NCBI GenBank assembly: GCA_011523315.1
Contig: WTHE01000748.1
Location: 1-5,808, forward strand
From: Candidatus Binatota bacterium
GTDB lineage: Bacteria > Desulfobacterota > Binatia > Bin18
Length of the DNA: 5,808 nucleotides
Direction of reading: 5' to 3'
In this document: in pieces, positions 1 through 5,481 of the stretch
How positions within the stretch are numbered: position 1 is the first letter of the stretch
How the letters are laid out: each line of letters begins with the position of its first letter
Position numbers and translations under genes: made by a program
Notes under the pieces: model-generated
The model's database searches: none
What the model was told of the DNA's origin: nothing
Seen by the model: the letters and a program-made list of their open reading frames with translations, nothing else

Positions 1-1
1 C

Positions 2-23
2 TCATGTAGGATGTCCTACATGA
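2..23. repeat. Perfect 10-bp inverted repeat at the window edge
   Basis: TCATGTAGGA is followed by TG and then its exact reverse complement TCCTACATGA. It lies just beyond the point where the substrate-binding protein gene is cut off, with a second inverted repeat (30-45) between. It has no T-tract, so it does not look like a terminator. It could be the terminal hairpin of a small mobile element or MITE, but the rest of any element lies outside the window. Confidence 0.6.
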
Positions 24-29
24 TGCAGC

Positions 30-45
30 CTACTTAGTCAAGTAG
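30..45. repeat. 6-bp inverted repeat at the broken gene end
   Basis: CTACTT, a 4-nt loop AGTC, then AAGTAG. The premature TGA stop of the minus-strand substrate-binding protein falls inside this small dyad (38-40). The CCTAC/GTAGG pentamer recurs at 6-10, 15-19 and 29-33, linking this repeat with the one at 2-23. Together they suggest an insertion or recombination junction. Confidence 0.45.
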
Positions 46-379
46 ATAATCCCCCAATAATCAGATCCGGTCGGGCGGCCAGGATGGCCTCAAGATTCGG
101 TGCGACCGCATTGCCCACCGCCGGCAGCGACTGGAGTTCCGCCGGCAGGGATATGCCGGTCAGGCTCGGGCGCCCGACCAGCCTGCCGCCCAGGGCCCGG
201 ACGATATCCAGGCTGCCCTGACTCAGCACGATCACGCGTTCGGCCGGTCGAGCCAGGCTGATCTGACGGCCCGCCCCATCCCGGACCGAGACCGGAGAGT
301 CGGCGGCCACGGTTGGGCGTACAACCAATCCCAGAGACAGGGCAAGCAGGAGTGTGAACCAGAAGGATTGATGCGGCAT
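38..379 (-). pseudogene. Truncated ABC transporter substrate-binding protein (iron/heme/cobalamin type)
   Basis: This is the first 113 residues of a periplasmic class III solute-binding protein (Peripla_BP_2-like), the family that delivers siderophores, heme or cobalamin to BtuF/HmuT-type ABC importers. The ATG at 379 gives a clean signal peptide (hydrophobic about residues 6-20, cleavage near the VAA at 24-26). An in-frame ATG at 499 would add 40 residues without signal character and would run into the Fur region. Family marks are a V-x-D-x-x-G-R start of the mature protein (32-38), P-A-E-R-V-I-V-L (45-52), A-L-G-G...V-G-R (62-70), and V-G...N-L-E-A-I-L with P-D-L-I-I (88-108). The family is normally around 250-350 residues. 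Here the frame stops right after the N-terminal lobe, and the other two frames also hit stops before the window edge. I read it as a gene disrupted near position 45. The exact ligand cannot be told. Confidence 0.7.
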
Positions 380-477
380 AACGGACCATCTTTGCACGGC
401 GGGCAGTACGGGGAAAGCGGGACATCTGACGCCAGCAGCCCATCCGCCAGCGATGGCAACACCTCTCCGAGGTGAAT

Positions 478-492
478 TGAAAATGCTTTTCA
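478..492. promoter_or_regulatory. Fur-type box 1
   Basis: TGAAAAT-g-CTTTTCA fits the Fur 7-1-7 consensus (TGATAAT-n-ATTATCA), with one mismatch between its own arms. It is the box closest to the substrate-binding protein gene, about 100 bp upstream of its ATG, where it could repress that gene when iron is sufficient. Confidence 0.6.
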
Positions 493-520
493 ATATCAAT
501 TCATGGATAGTGTTTCTAAT

Positions 521-535
521 TGAAAGTGAATTTCA
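521..535. promoter_or_regulatory. Fur-type box 2
   Basis: TGAAAGT-g-AATTTCA is a 7-1-7 dyad with one arm mismatch. Its centre is 43 bp from box 1 and 35 bp from box 3. It is weaker than the others and is supported mainly by being part of the array. Confidence 0.5.
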
Positions 536-555
536 ATATCGTTTCTGCTTCTAGT

Positions 556-581
556 TGAAAATGATTTTCAGAATCATTTTC
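556..581. promoter_or_regulatory. Fur-type box 3, overlapping double dyad
   Basis: Positions 556-570 form a perfect 7-1-7 palindrome, TGAAAAT-g-ATTTTCA. A second dyad overlaps it: GAAAATGATT (557-566) and AATCATTTTC (572-581) around a 5-nt centre. Overlapping dyads of this kind are typical of sites bound by two Fur dimers. The site is about 47 bp upstream of the TTGACA of the ferritin-like gene and also upstream of the divergent transporter gene, so it could act on both. Confidence 0.7.
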
Positions 582-616
582 TTCAATAAAATCAATAACT
601 TAGAGCAAAAATGGGC

Positions 617-645
617 TTGACATTGAGGATCGAGAGAATTACTCT
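617..645 (+). promoter_or_regulatory. Candidate sigma70 promoter for the ferritin-like gene
   Basis: A perfect -35 hexamer TTGACA (617-622) is followed after 17 bp by TACTCT (640-645), a weak -10. Transcription would start near 652, leaving a leader of about 40 nt before the RBS. The -35 and the distance to the gene are good, but the -10 is poor, which fits a promoter needing help or a misplaced -10. Confidence 0.45.
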
Positions 646-691
646 ATGTGCATACGAAGTTCTGTCTGACCGTAACCGAAAGGAGTTCACC

Positions 692-1153
692 ATGGATACC
701 CAAAAGATGATTGATGCGCTCAATAAGGCGGTTGCTTTGGAACACACCGCAGTCATGCAGTACAAACAGCACGCCCTGCTGGTCAGCGGCCTGTGGCGCA
801 AGGAGTACGAGGGCTTCTTTTCCGACCAGAGCGAGAGTGCCCACGGCCACGCCCACAAGTTCGGCCAGAAAGTTGTCAACCTGGGCGGTATCCCGACGGT
901 CGAGTTGGGGGCGCCGATTCGCCAGTCGACCGACCTCGAAGAGATGCTGAGCCAAGACCTGGAACTCGAACGGGCCGCCCTGCAGGCGTACATGGACGCC
1001 CACGCCCTGACCGACGATAACCTGCCGCTGCGTATCATGCTGGAGAACCAGATTGAGGCGGAGCAGGAAGACATTGAAGAGCTTGAGATGTATCTCGGCA
1101 TGGTCCAAACGAGTGGGCTTGAGCGCGAGGTGAATCTGCGCCGGGTCGGCTAA
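692..1153 (+). CDS. Ferritin-like diiron protein (bacterioferritin-related)
   Basis: A 153-residue, mostly helical protein of the ferritin-like superfamily, probably a cytoplasmic iron-oxidising, iron-storing or peroxide-scavenging protein. The start at 692 is chosen because AAAGGAG (679-685) lies 6 nt upstream; an in-frame ATG at 611 would add 27 residues overlapping the promoter. The four-helix diiron pattern is visible: E17 in L-E-H-T-A-V-M-Q-Y, E48-x-x-H51 followed by G-H-A-H-K-F and the helix cap L-G-G-I-P-T (64-69), E93 in D-L-E-L-E, and E124-x-x-D127 in the last helix. Bacterioferritin has ExxH at the last position, so D127 in place of His is a departure. No heme-ligand Met can be assigned. 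The length is near that of bacterioferritin (about 158). It is monocistronic, with its own terminator, and lies beside a Fur-box array. Storage, as opposed to stress defence, cannot be decided from sequence. Confidence 0.85.
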   Translation: MDTQKMIDALNKAVALEHTAVMQYKQHALLVSGLWRKEYEGFFSDQSESAHGHAHKFGQKVVNLGGIPTVELGAPIRQSTDLEEMLSQDLELERAALQAYMDAHALTDDNLPLRIMLENQIEAEQEDIEELEMYLGMVQTSGLEREVNLRRVG

Positions 1154-1184
1154 ACGCGACGTTCTTCATCCTTCTTTCCGATAA

Positions 1185-1218
1185 GCGGGCAGCTCATGAA
1201 CGAGCTGCCCGCTTTTTT
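1185..1218 (+). terminator. Rho-independent terminator of the ferritin-like gene
   Basis: A perfect 11-bp stem GCGGGCAGCTC / GAGCTGCCCGC (1185-1195 with 1202-1212) has a 6-nt loop and is followed by six T's (1213-1218). It starts about 30 bp after the stop codon. In the minus direction the hairpin is followed only by TTAT, so it would be a weak terminator for the convergent cluster, whose last stop codon lies inside this hairpin. Confidence 0.93.
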
Positions 1219-1553
1219 GTCCGCTTGGCCCTCTCCCCGCCGTCTCTATCCATCCTCCCGCCACCGAGAGCCGTACCTGGTGTGCATCCGGGAAACGGAA
1301 TGACCTTTCCGCCGGACCGTCCTGGCTGCTTCCGCCAGGCGCGGCCGCTCGTGCGCAGGGTCTGTAGCAGGGCTTCCGCTTCTGCCGGGCCGAGCTGCAA
1401 GGTGTGTTGGCGGTACCAGCCAACGCCTTTGCCCCACGACTGCCGCCGGAGTTCCAGGGTCTGTTCGCCGGCGGCATCGCAGCTGAGGGCGACTTGGAGA
1501 CGGCTGTGTTCGTTGTCGGCCGTGATGGTGCTCAAGATTTGCTCGTGTGACAT
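1194..1553 (-). CDS. Small uncharacterised protein, last gene of the flavin cluster
   Basis: A 119-residue soluble protein with no signal peptide. The start at 1553 is preceded by AGGAGA (1559-1564) at good spacing; the longer frame from 1589 would run back into the apbE stop. The N-terminal two thirds look like one small folded domain: predicted strands around L33-E-L-R, a W40-G-x-G-x-G45-W-Y loop, T51-L-Q-L, then an amphipathic helix P56-A-E-A-E-A-L-L-Q-T-L. After about residue 75 it becomes basic and low-complexity (G-R-S-G-G-K, then a K/R-rich end), so the tail may be poorly conserved. The W-G-x-G-x-G-W-Y signature suggests a small beta-sheet nucleic-acid-binding-type fold, but that is only a guess and I do not recognise the family. 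It lies 22 nt after apbE, so co-transcription is likely. Its stop codon sits within the opposing terminator hairpin. Confidence 0.65.
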   Translation of the reverse strand: MSHEQILSTITADNEHSRLQVALSCDAAGEQTLELRRQSWGKGVGWYRQHTLQLGPAEAEALLQTLRTSGRAWRKQPGRSGGKVIPFPGCTPGTALGGGRMDRDGGERAKRTKKRAARS

Positions 1554-1575
1554 ACGTCTCTCCTGATGGGTGCGC

Positions 1576-2568
1576 TTACAAGTCAACAAACGAAACGGTC
1601 TGCCGCCAGCCCTTCGTTTCCCACCGCCGTCCGTTTGTTTCGAGTAACAGGCCCTCTACGCCTGACAGACGCTCCAGCAGCGCCGTTCCTTCCGATTCAC
1701 CGAGGATGAGCAAGGCTTTGCTCAGGGCTTCGGCCTGGGCGGCGCTGGGAGCGACCACGCAGGCCAACAGATCGCGTTGAATGGGCTGGCCAGTGCGGGG
1801 ATCGATGACATGCCCGTAGCGCCGGTCGCCGAGCGCGACACTCTGGCCCAGGCTGCCCGAGACGGACAGGGCTTGGTCGCGCAAAGTGGCGATCCCCGTG
1901 AGGGTGCCGTCTGGGAGTCGGACCAGCAGCCGCCAGCCTGGGGCGTCGGGCGGCCGGCCCACAGCCCACTGGCTGCTGTGGCCGAAATTGAGCAGGGCGC
2001 GGCTGACCCGCCGCTCCTTGAGCAGGGCGACCATGCGGTCCAGCGCGAACCCCTTGCCAATGCCCCCGAGGTCGAGGGCCATGTTCTGAGCCAGGCCAAC
2101 CGTCCCCTGCGGGGAGAGGACGATCTGGTGGCTGCCGACCCGGCTGAGGGTGTGTCGCACGGTGTCGGGGGAGGGCAGGCCGGAGGCGCGCTTCCACAGG
2201 GCCATGAGCGGACCGACGGTGATATCAAACGTGCCGCCGGTCAGCTTCCAGTAGCGGACGGACAGGGTCAGCACGTCCATGACCTCGGCCGGAACGGGCA
2301 TGGCGCCTTGGCCGGCCGTGGCGTTCAGACGGCTGACCGGGCTGTCGGGCGCGTACGTCGTCAGCAGCCGGTCCAGCCGAGCCGCAGTCTGAAACAGGCT
2401 GTCGCTGGTATGGCGGGTCTGGTCCGGGTCGGTTCCGCACAACGTCAGCTGCAAGACCGTGCCCATGGTGTAGCGGCCGTCAATCACGCACGACAGCGGC
2501 AGGCCGACGCTTGGCAGGCTCAGCAGGAGCAGGCAGCCGAGGATATGGAGGTGGAGGCGTGGCTTCAT
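1576..2568 (-). CDS. apbE: FAD:protein FMN transferase (ApbE)
   Basis: A 330-residue ApbE-family enzyme, which hydrolyses FAD and transfers FMN to a Thr or Ser of FMN-binding-domain proteins outside the cytoplasm. A hydrophobic signal (about 7-25) precedes Cys27 in P-L-S-C, a non-ideal lipobox; many ApbE proteins are periplasmic lipoproteins. Family motifs in order: R32-Y-T-M-G-T37, Y72-A-P-D-S-P-V-S-R-L-N82, G112-T-F-D-I-T-V-G-P-L-M-A-L-W125, D166-L-G-G-I-G-K-G-F-A-L-D177, N194-F-G-H-S-S199, S235-V-S-G238 and H253-V-I-D-P-R-T-G260. The later A-D-A-x-x-T segment, which supplies metal ligands in characterised members, reads A279-E-A-L-S-K284, so both expected ligands differ. Its ATG overlaps the TGA of the upstream membrane protein by one base (TGATG), with GGAG 5 nt upstream, so the two are translationally coupled. 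The obvious substrate is the FMN-binding protein two genes upstream. Confidence 0.93.
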   Translation of the reverse strand: MKPRLHLHILGCLLLLSLPSVGLPLSCVIDGRYTMGTVLQLTLCGTDPDQTRHTSDSLFQTAARLDRLLTTYAPDSPVSRLNATAGQGAMPVPAEVMDVLTLSVRYWKLTGGTFDITVGPLMALWKRASGLPSPDTVRHTLSRVGSHQIVLSPQGTVGLAQNMALDLGGIGKGFALDRMVALLKERRVSRALLNFGHSSQWAVGRPPDAPGWRLLVRLPDGTLTGIATLRDQALSVSGSLGQSVALGDRRYGHVIDPRTGQPIQRDLLACVVAPSAAQAEALSKALLILGESEGTALLERLSGVEGLLLETNGRRWETKGWRQTVSFVDL

Positions 2569-3152
2569 CAGCGCTCCGCTCCTTCCAGGCCGGCTTCTGC
2601 GATGGGCGACTGCTCGGGGCGGTCGGCGGTCGGTCGGTGCCCCACCGCCTGCTGACGATCCGTGCGGTACTGCTCCTGAGAGCCGGCAAAGACCGCCCAC
2701 AGGGCGACAACGATCAGCACGGCCAGGCTGACTTCCAGGGCCACAAACCCGGCAATTTTCAGATAGGCGAACAGCGGGTGGACAAAGCGCACCAGCCAGC
2801 CGCCGGCCTCGTTCACCAGAGCGGACGTAAACGGAATGATGATGAACCAGGCTTTGGCATTTGAGCTGAGCGGCACGAACAGCATGAGATGGGTCAGCGT
2901 CAGCAGCAGCAGGCCCATGGCAAAGAGATGAAAATGCGCCACTTCCAGCATGCCTTGATAGCTGCGGGGCTGCAAAAAGCGCTCTTCCGAGCCAAGGTAA
3001 TACTCGGCGACCGAGGTATAGCTGAGACTCATTTTCTGGAAATACAGCAGGGCGTTGGTCAGCCACAGGCCGGCCACATAGATGACAAAGATGACGATGA
3101 TGAGTTGGAGCAGCCGGTTTCTGGACCACTCGCCGGTAATCACAAAGCGCAT
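2568..3152 (-). CDS. Four-helix inner-membrane protein, possible heme-bearing electron carrier
   Basis: A 194-residue integral membrane protein. Hydrophobic helices lie at about 14-36, 70-93, 101-122 and 127-155, followed by a hydrophilic tail of about 38 residues rich in Q, R, D and E. Helix 2 carries H73, H75 and H88 (E-V-A-H-F-H ... L-T-H), and H125 lies at the start of helix 4. Histidines at these positions are what a cytochrome b-like diheme bundle would need, so quinol-to-periplasm electron transfer is plausible, but I do not recognise a named family. It sits between the FMN-binding protein (6-nt gap) and apbE (1-nt overlap), as membrane partners do in known extracytosolic flavinylation systems. 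The ATG at 3152 has only a GAGATGAA-like sequence close upstream; a stronger GGGAGAGGG comes from a dispersed repeat. A longer frame in another phase (from 3129) is a shadow fused to apbE and is not real. Confidence 0.8.
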   Translation of the reverse strand: MRFVITGEWSRNRLLQLIIVIFVIYVAGLWLTNALLYFQKMSLSYTSVAEYYLGSEERFLQPRSYQGMLEVAHFHLFAMGLLLLTLTHLMLFVPLSSNAKAWFIIIPFTSALVNEAGGWLVRFVHPLFAYLKIAGFVALEVSLAVLIVVALWAVFAGSQEQYRTDRQQAVGHRPTADRPEQSPIAEAGLEGAER

Positions 3153-3157
3153 TTCAT

Positions 3158-3206
3158 CTCATTCCCTCTCCCCTTGGGGGAGAGGGCCAGGGTGAGGGGT
3201 CTTCTC
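3158..3206. repeat. REP-like GC-rich palindromic repeat
   Basis: A perfect 10-bp stem CCCTCTCCCC (3164-3173) / GGGGAGAGGG (3177-3186) with a TTG loop is followed by CCAGGGTGAGGGGTC. This layout, a CCCTCTCCCC hairpin next to a GGTGAGGGG flank, matches a short dispersed repeat seen in many GC-rich bacterial genomes. It is often translated into proline/glycine-rich stretches. Here it encodes the last residues of the FMN-binding protein and ends just before the next start codon. Only one copy is in this window, so repetition in the genome is inferred. Confidence 0.7.
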
Positions 3207-3752
3207 CTGAATCAAGACCTGAAAAAGGGCCAGGACTTTGCGCACGCCTCGGGTCGCAGCCTGGGCGGTCAGGGTGGAGCCCATGATGCCGTGGATATCG
3301 CGCCGCAGGCGTAACGCAGGCGTCAGGTGTTTCTGATCGAACTGCTCCAGCCACAGCTCTGACGGCAGGTATTCGAGCGGCTCGTAAAAGGCCAGGACCA
3401 GGAGTTTTTGCAGGCTGCCGTCGGGTGACACCACCATCAGAAAGGTTTCGGGAAAGGTCCGCACAATATGGGTCTCAATAAAGGCGTAACCCTGCACGGT
3501 GTCAGCCGCATGGCCGACGTGAAAGGTGGCCAGCTTGGAATCGACCGAGGTCTGGGCCAGGGCCTCAACTCGCTCGATCTGCTGCGGGGTGAGGAAGAAG
3601 GTTTGCGTCTCGACGCGGTCTGCCGTGGGAAAAGCCACCTGCAACGCCTTTGCCTTGGAATAAAAAACCTCGGCCTGAGTAATGGTGGCACTGCCCAGCA
3701 GCAGTGCCACCACGCACAGCAGGTACGGGCTAGAAAACAAAGCCAATGCCAA
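3159..3752 (-). CDS. Secreted FMN-binding-domain protein (ApbE substrate)
   Basis: A 197-residue protein with a C-terminal FMN_bind-type domain, to which ApbE covalently attaches FMN. There is no suitable ATG or GTG. TTG at 3752 is chosen because GAGG (3759-3762) lies 6 nt upstream and it gives a hydrophobic export signal (about 3-22, cleavage near T-Q-A27). That signal lacks the usual positive charges, so TTG at 3746 or 3740 remains possible. Domain marks are F104-L-M-V-V-S-P-D-G112, the strand L117-L-V-L-A-F-Y-E124, Y128-L-P-S-E-L-W-L-E-Q-F138 and D152-I-H-G-I-M-G-S-T160 followed by L-T-A-Q-A-A-T-R-G-V. The last motif corresponds to the flavinylation site (usually S/T-G-A-T), making T160 the predicted FMN-bearing residue, with Ser replacing Ala. 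The final residues T185-P-H-P-G-P-L-P-Q-G-E-R-E197 come from a dispersed repeat. The start overlaps the end of the porin gene by 23 nt, indicating coupled translation. Confidence 0.8.
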   Translation of the reverse strand: MALALFSSPYLLCVVALLLGSATITQAEVFYSKAKALQVAFPTADRVETQTFFLTPQQIERVEALAQTSVDSKLATFHVGHAADTVQGYAFIETHIVRTFPETFLMVVSPDGSLQKLLVLAFYEPLEYLPSELWLEQFDQKHLTPALRLRRDIHGIMGSTLTAQAATRGVRKVLALFQVLIQEKTPHPGPLPQGERE

Positions 3753-5175
3753 AGTTGACCTCGTCTTCGCGCTCGTGGTCGTTATCGTCGGTATCGAAGT
3801 TGCGGTAATCCACCTTGAGCACGACGTTGGGGTGGGGCTTATAGCTGATACCGGTGGTCCAGATGTTGTGCTCGTACCGATCCTGTTCCTCCCAGTCACC
3901 GGCCATATCGGCGTGCTGGTCGATAAACGAGAAGCGGAAAAAGGGCGACAGTTGCTGTTGGGTGTCGCCCAGCAGCCACGGCATGATGTCGTAGGCCACT
4001 TCGGTATAGAAGCCGTGCATCTCCTTGGCGATCTTGCCGCCGCCCCCGATCCGGTTGAGTTCGTCCGAGTCTTCCAGATGGGACATGGCGAACAGCGCCC
4101 GCAGGTCCAGCCCTTGCCAGCTGTACATGCCGTGCAGTTCCCAGATGGTCAGCCGCGCGCCGGGCACATTGACCGGGCCACATTCCCCGTCCACACACTC
4201 GTAGTACTGACTGTCGTGGGAGGTCTTGCCGGTGTACACCGAGCCGCCGAACGTGAGGTTCAGCATCGGCGTGTAGTCCAGCCGCGCGGCCAGGGCGATA
4301 TCCTCGGCCAGGGCATTGCCGCCCTTCTGGCGCGTGCTGCGGAAGTGCTCGCTTATTTTGAGCGAAGGCTTGGTCAAACAGTTGCCGTTCTCGTCAGGCG
4401 TACACGCTGCCGTGTTGCTCGACGCGCCTTCAAGCGCGTTCATGCCGTAGATGCGGTATTCGAGACCGGGCAGCAGTTGGCCGAATATGCCGATCCCGTT
4501 CTCGCGCCAGGTTGAGGGGATGATGCGCCGCTCGACCTCGGGCCGCTCCACGCCGTGGAAGAACACGGGCTCGTGCAACTCGTTGACGATACCCAGCGGG
4601 GCGAGCAACATGCCGGCGCGGAAGTTGGCCCACTCCCACAGCAGGAAATCGATGTAGGCGAACTCGACCGACACCGAGCCGCCGGCGCCCGTCCCGGCGT
4701 GCTCGAACTCCAACTCGGTGTTCATGATGATGCGGTCGGTGAACTTATAGCCGGTGTACAGCACGAAACGCAGGTTGTCCGCGAAGTCGCGGTCGCTGCG
4801 CGACTTATCGCTCACATCCTTGCGGTAATAGGCCTCACCATAGCCGCCGATCGACAAGCCCTGCTCGACGCCGTAAATCTTGGAGGCCGCCGGTCCCAGG
4901 CCGTAGATGCTGTCTTCCAGGGTCAGCGGCTCGAAGTCGGGCACGGTCAGGCTGGTGCGCAGGTTGTCCACTTCCTCGGCCAGCAGGTTGGTGCGCCGGG
5001 CGGCTTCTTCCTGCTCCTTTTGCCGTTCTTCTTTGAGCGCAGTCAGTTCTTGTTGCATCTGTAGCATTTGCTGTTCCAACTGCTGAATTCGGTCATCATC
5101 AGCTGCCCGGGCCAACTGAGTAGTCCCGCCCATGCCAATGAGCGTCGCCAGGGCGACTGCCAACGTTCGTACCAT
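3730..5175 (-). CDS. Outer-membrane porin-like beta-barrel with N-terminal coiled coil
   Basis: A 481-residue outer-membrane protein. ATG at 5175 follows GGAGGAGGG (5183-5191) and opens a signal peptide ending A-R-A-A (22-25); an in-frame ATG at 5208 would add 11 residues in front. Residues about 28-72 form a Gln/Glu-rich heptad coiled coil (I30, L33, M37, L44, L47 and so on), as in porins that trimerise or anchor to the cell wall. The rest is alternating aromatic/polar strands ending V-N-F-G-I-G-F-V-F, with the C-terminal Phe needed for BAM recognition. The general look is of the OprO/OprP-like porin group, but the substrate is not predictable. Two loop cysteine pairs, C258/C266 and C327/C332, could form disulfides. 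Loops are acidic (for example D-T-D-D-N-D-H-E-R-E-D-E near the end), which could suit cationic metal species. Its 3' end overlaps the FMN-binding protein gene. Confidence 0.87.
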   Translation of the reverse strand: MVRTLAVALATLIGMGGTTQLARAADDDRIQQLEQQMLQMQQELTALKEERQKEQEEAARRTNLLAEEVDNLRTSLTVPDFEPLTLEDSIYGLGPAASKIYGVEQGLSIGGYGEAYYRKDVSDKSRSDRDFADNLRFVLYTGYKFTDRIIMNTELEFEHAGTGAGGSVSVEFAYIDFLLWEWANFRAGMLLAPLGIVNELHEPVFFHGVERPEVERRIIPSTWRENGIGIFGQLLPGLEYRIYGMNALEGASSNTAACTPDENGNCLTKPSLKISEHFRSTRQKGGNALAEDIALAARLDYTPMLNLTFGGSVYTGKTSHDSQYYECVDGECGPVNVPGARLTIWELHGMYSWQGLDLRALFAMSHLEDSDELNRIGGGGKIAKEMHGFYTEVAYDIMPWLLGDTQQQLSPFFRFSFIDQHADMAGDWEEQDRYEHNIWTTGISYKPHPNVVLKVDYRNFDTDDNDHEREDEVNFGIGFVF

Positions 5176-5268
5176 GCTCAACCCTCCTCCCTGTTCGAGG
5201 TCAATCACAAAAGGGCTCTGGGCTTGGTACCGCTGGCCTCTGCCGCACCGATTCGATCACATGTGGGC

Positions 5269-5478
5269 TCAGTTGCCTCCCTCCTGTTCGGCTTTCCGCC
5301 ACTCAGCTGTCACATCATGCTGCATCGACGCCGCACCCCACGGAATGAGAACGATCCGTTTACAGCGCCGACATTTGAGTTCGACGCCGTTTGGACGGAG
5401 CAGGGCTAAGAGATTCCCGCAGCAGCAGCGGCACTCTTGCGCATGAGTCGATGAGGAAGATGGATATTGAACTTCCAT
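5269..5478 (-). CDS. Com-like zinc-ribbon small protein
   Basis: A 69-residue peptide with a Com-family-like zinc ribbon: C16-R-C-C-C-G-N-L-L-A25, then V32-E-L-K-C-R-R-C-K-R41. The E-L-K-C-R-R-C-K knuckle is the family hallmark. The phage Mu Com protein of this type activates translation of a neighbouring phage gene by binding its mRNA, but many chromosomal members have unknown roles. The first knuckle has four cysteines (16, 18, 19, 20), so the zinc ligands on that side are ambiguous. ATG at 5478 is the only possible start, since a TGA stop lies a few codons upstream. No Shine-Dalgarno is present: the start lies 3 nt from the edge of the Fur palindrome. It is the first gene of the cluster, 93 nt before the porin start. 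It could be a leaderless regulator of the downstream mRNA. Confidence 0.62.
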   Translation of the reverse strand: MEVQYPSSSSTHAQECRCCCGNLLALLRPNGVELKCRRCKRIVLIPWGAASMQHDVTAEWRKAEQEGGN

Positions 5479-5481
5479 GAG

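Noticed and set aside
380..499. Upstream start and possible riboswitch in the leader of the transporter gene
   Set aside because: The extension hides the signal peptide and runs into Fur box 1. I looked for a cobalamin-riboswitch-like conserved box in the 100-nt leader and saw none.
611..691. 27-residue N-terminal extension of the ferritin-like protein
   Set aside because: It would begin within the TTGACA promoter area with no RBS, while ATG at 692 has AAAGGAG at ideal spacing and fits the family's N terminus.
1777..2655. Long plus-strand open frame of 292 codons
   Set aside because: It lies antisense to apbE, whose family motifs run uninterrupted on the other strand. The translation shows no domain and looks like GC-rich shadow sequence.
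2569..3129. N-terminal extension making apbE a 517-residue fusion
   Set aside because: The extra 187 residues are an out-of-frame reading of the four-helix membrane protein. The apbE start with GGAG and the TGATG overlap at 2568 is a normal coupled start.
3682..4515. Plus-strand open frame of 277 codons opposite the porin
   Set aside because: It is antisense to a porin with a signal peptide, coiled coil and C-terminal Phe; no RBS or domain supports it.
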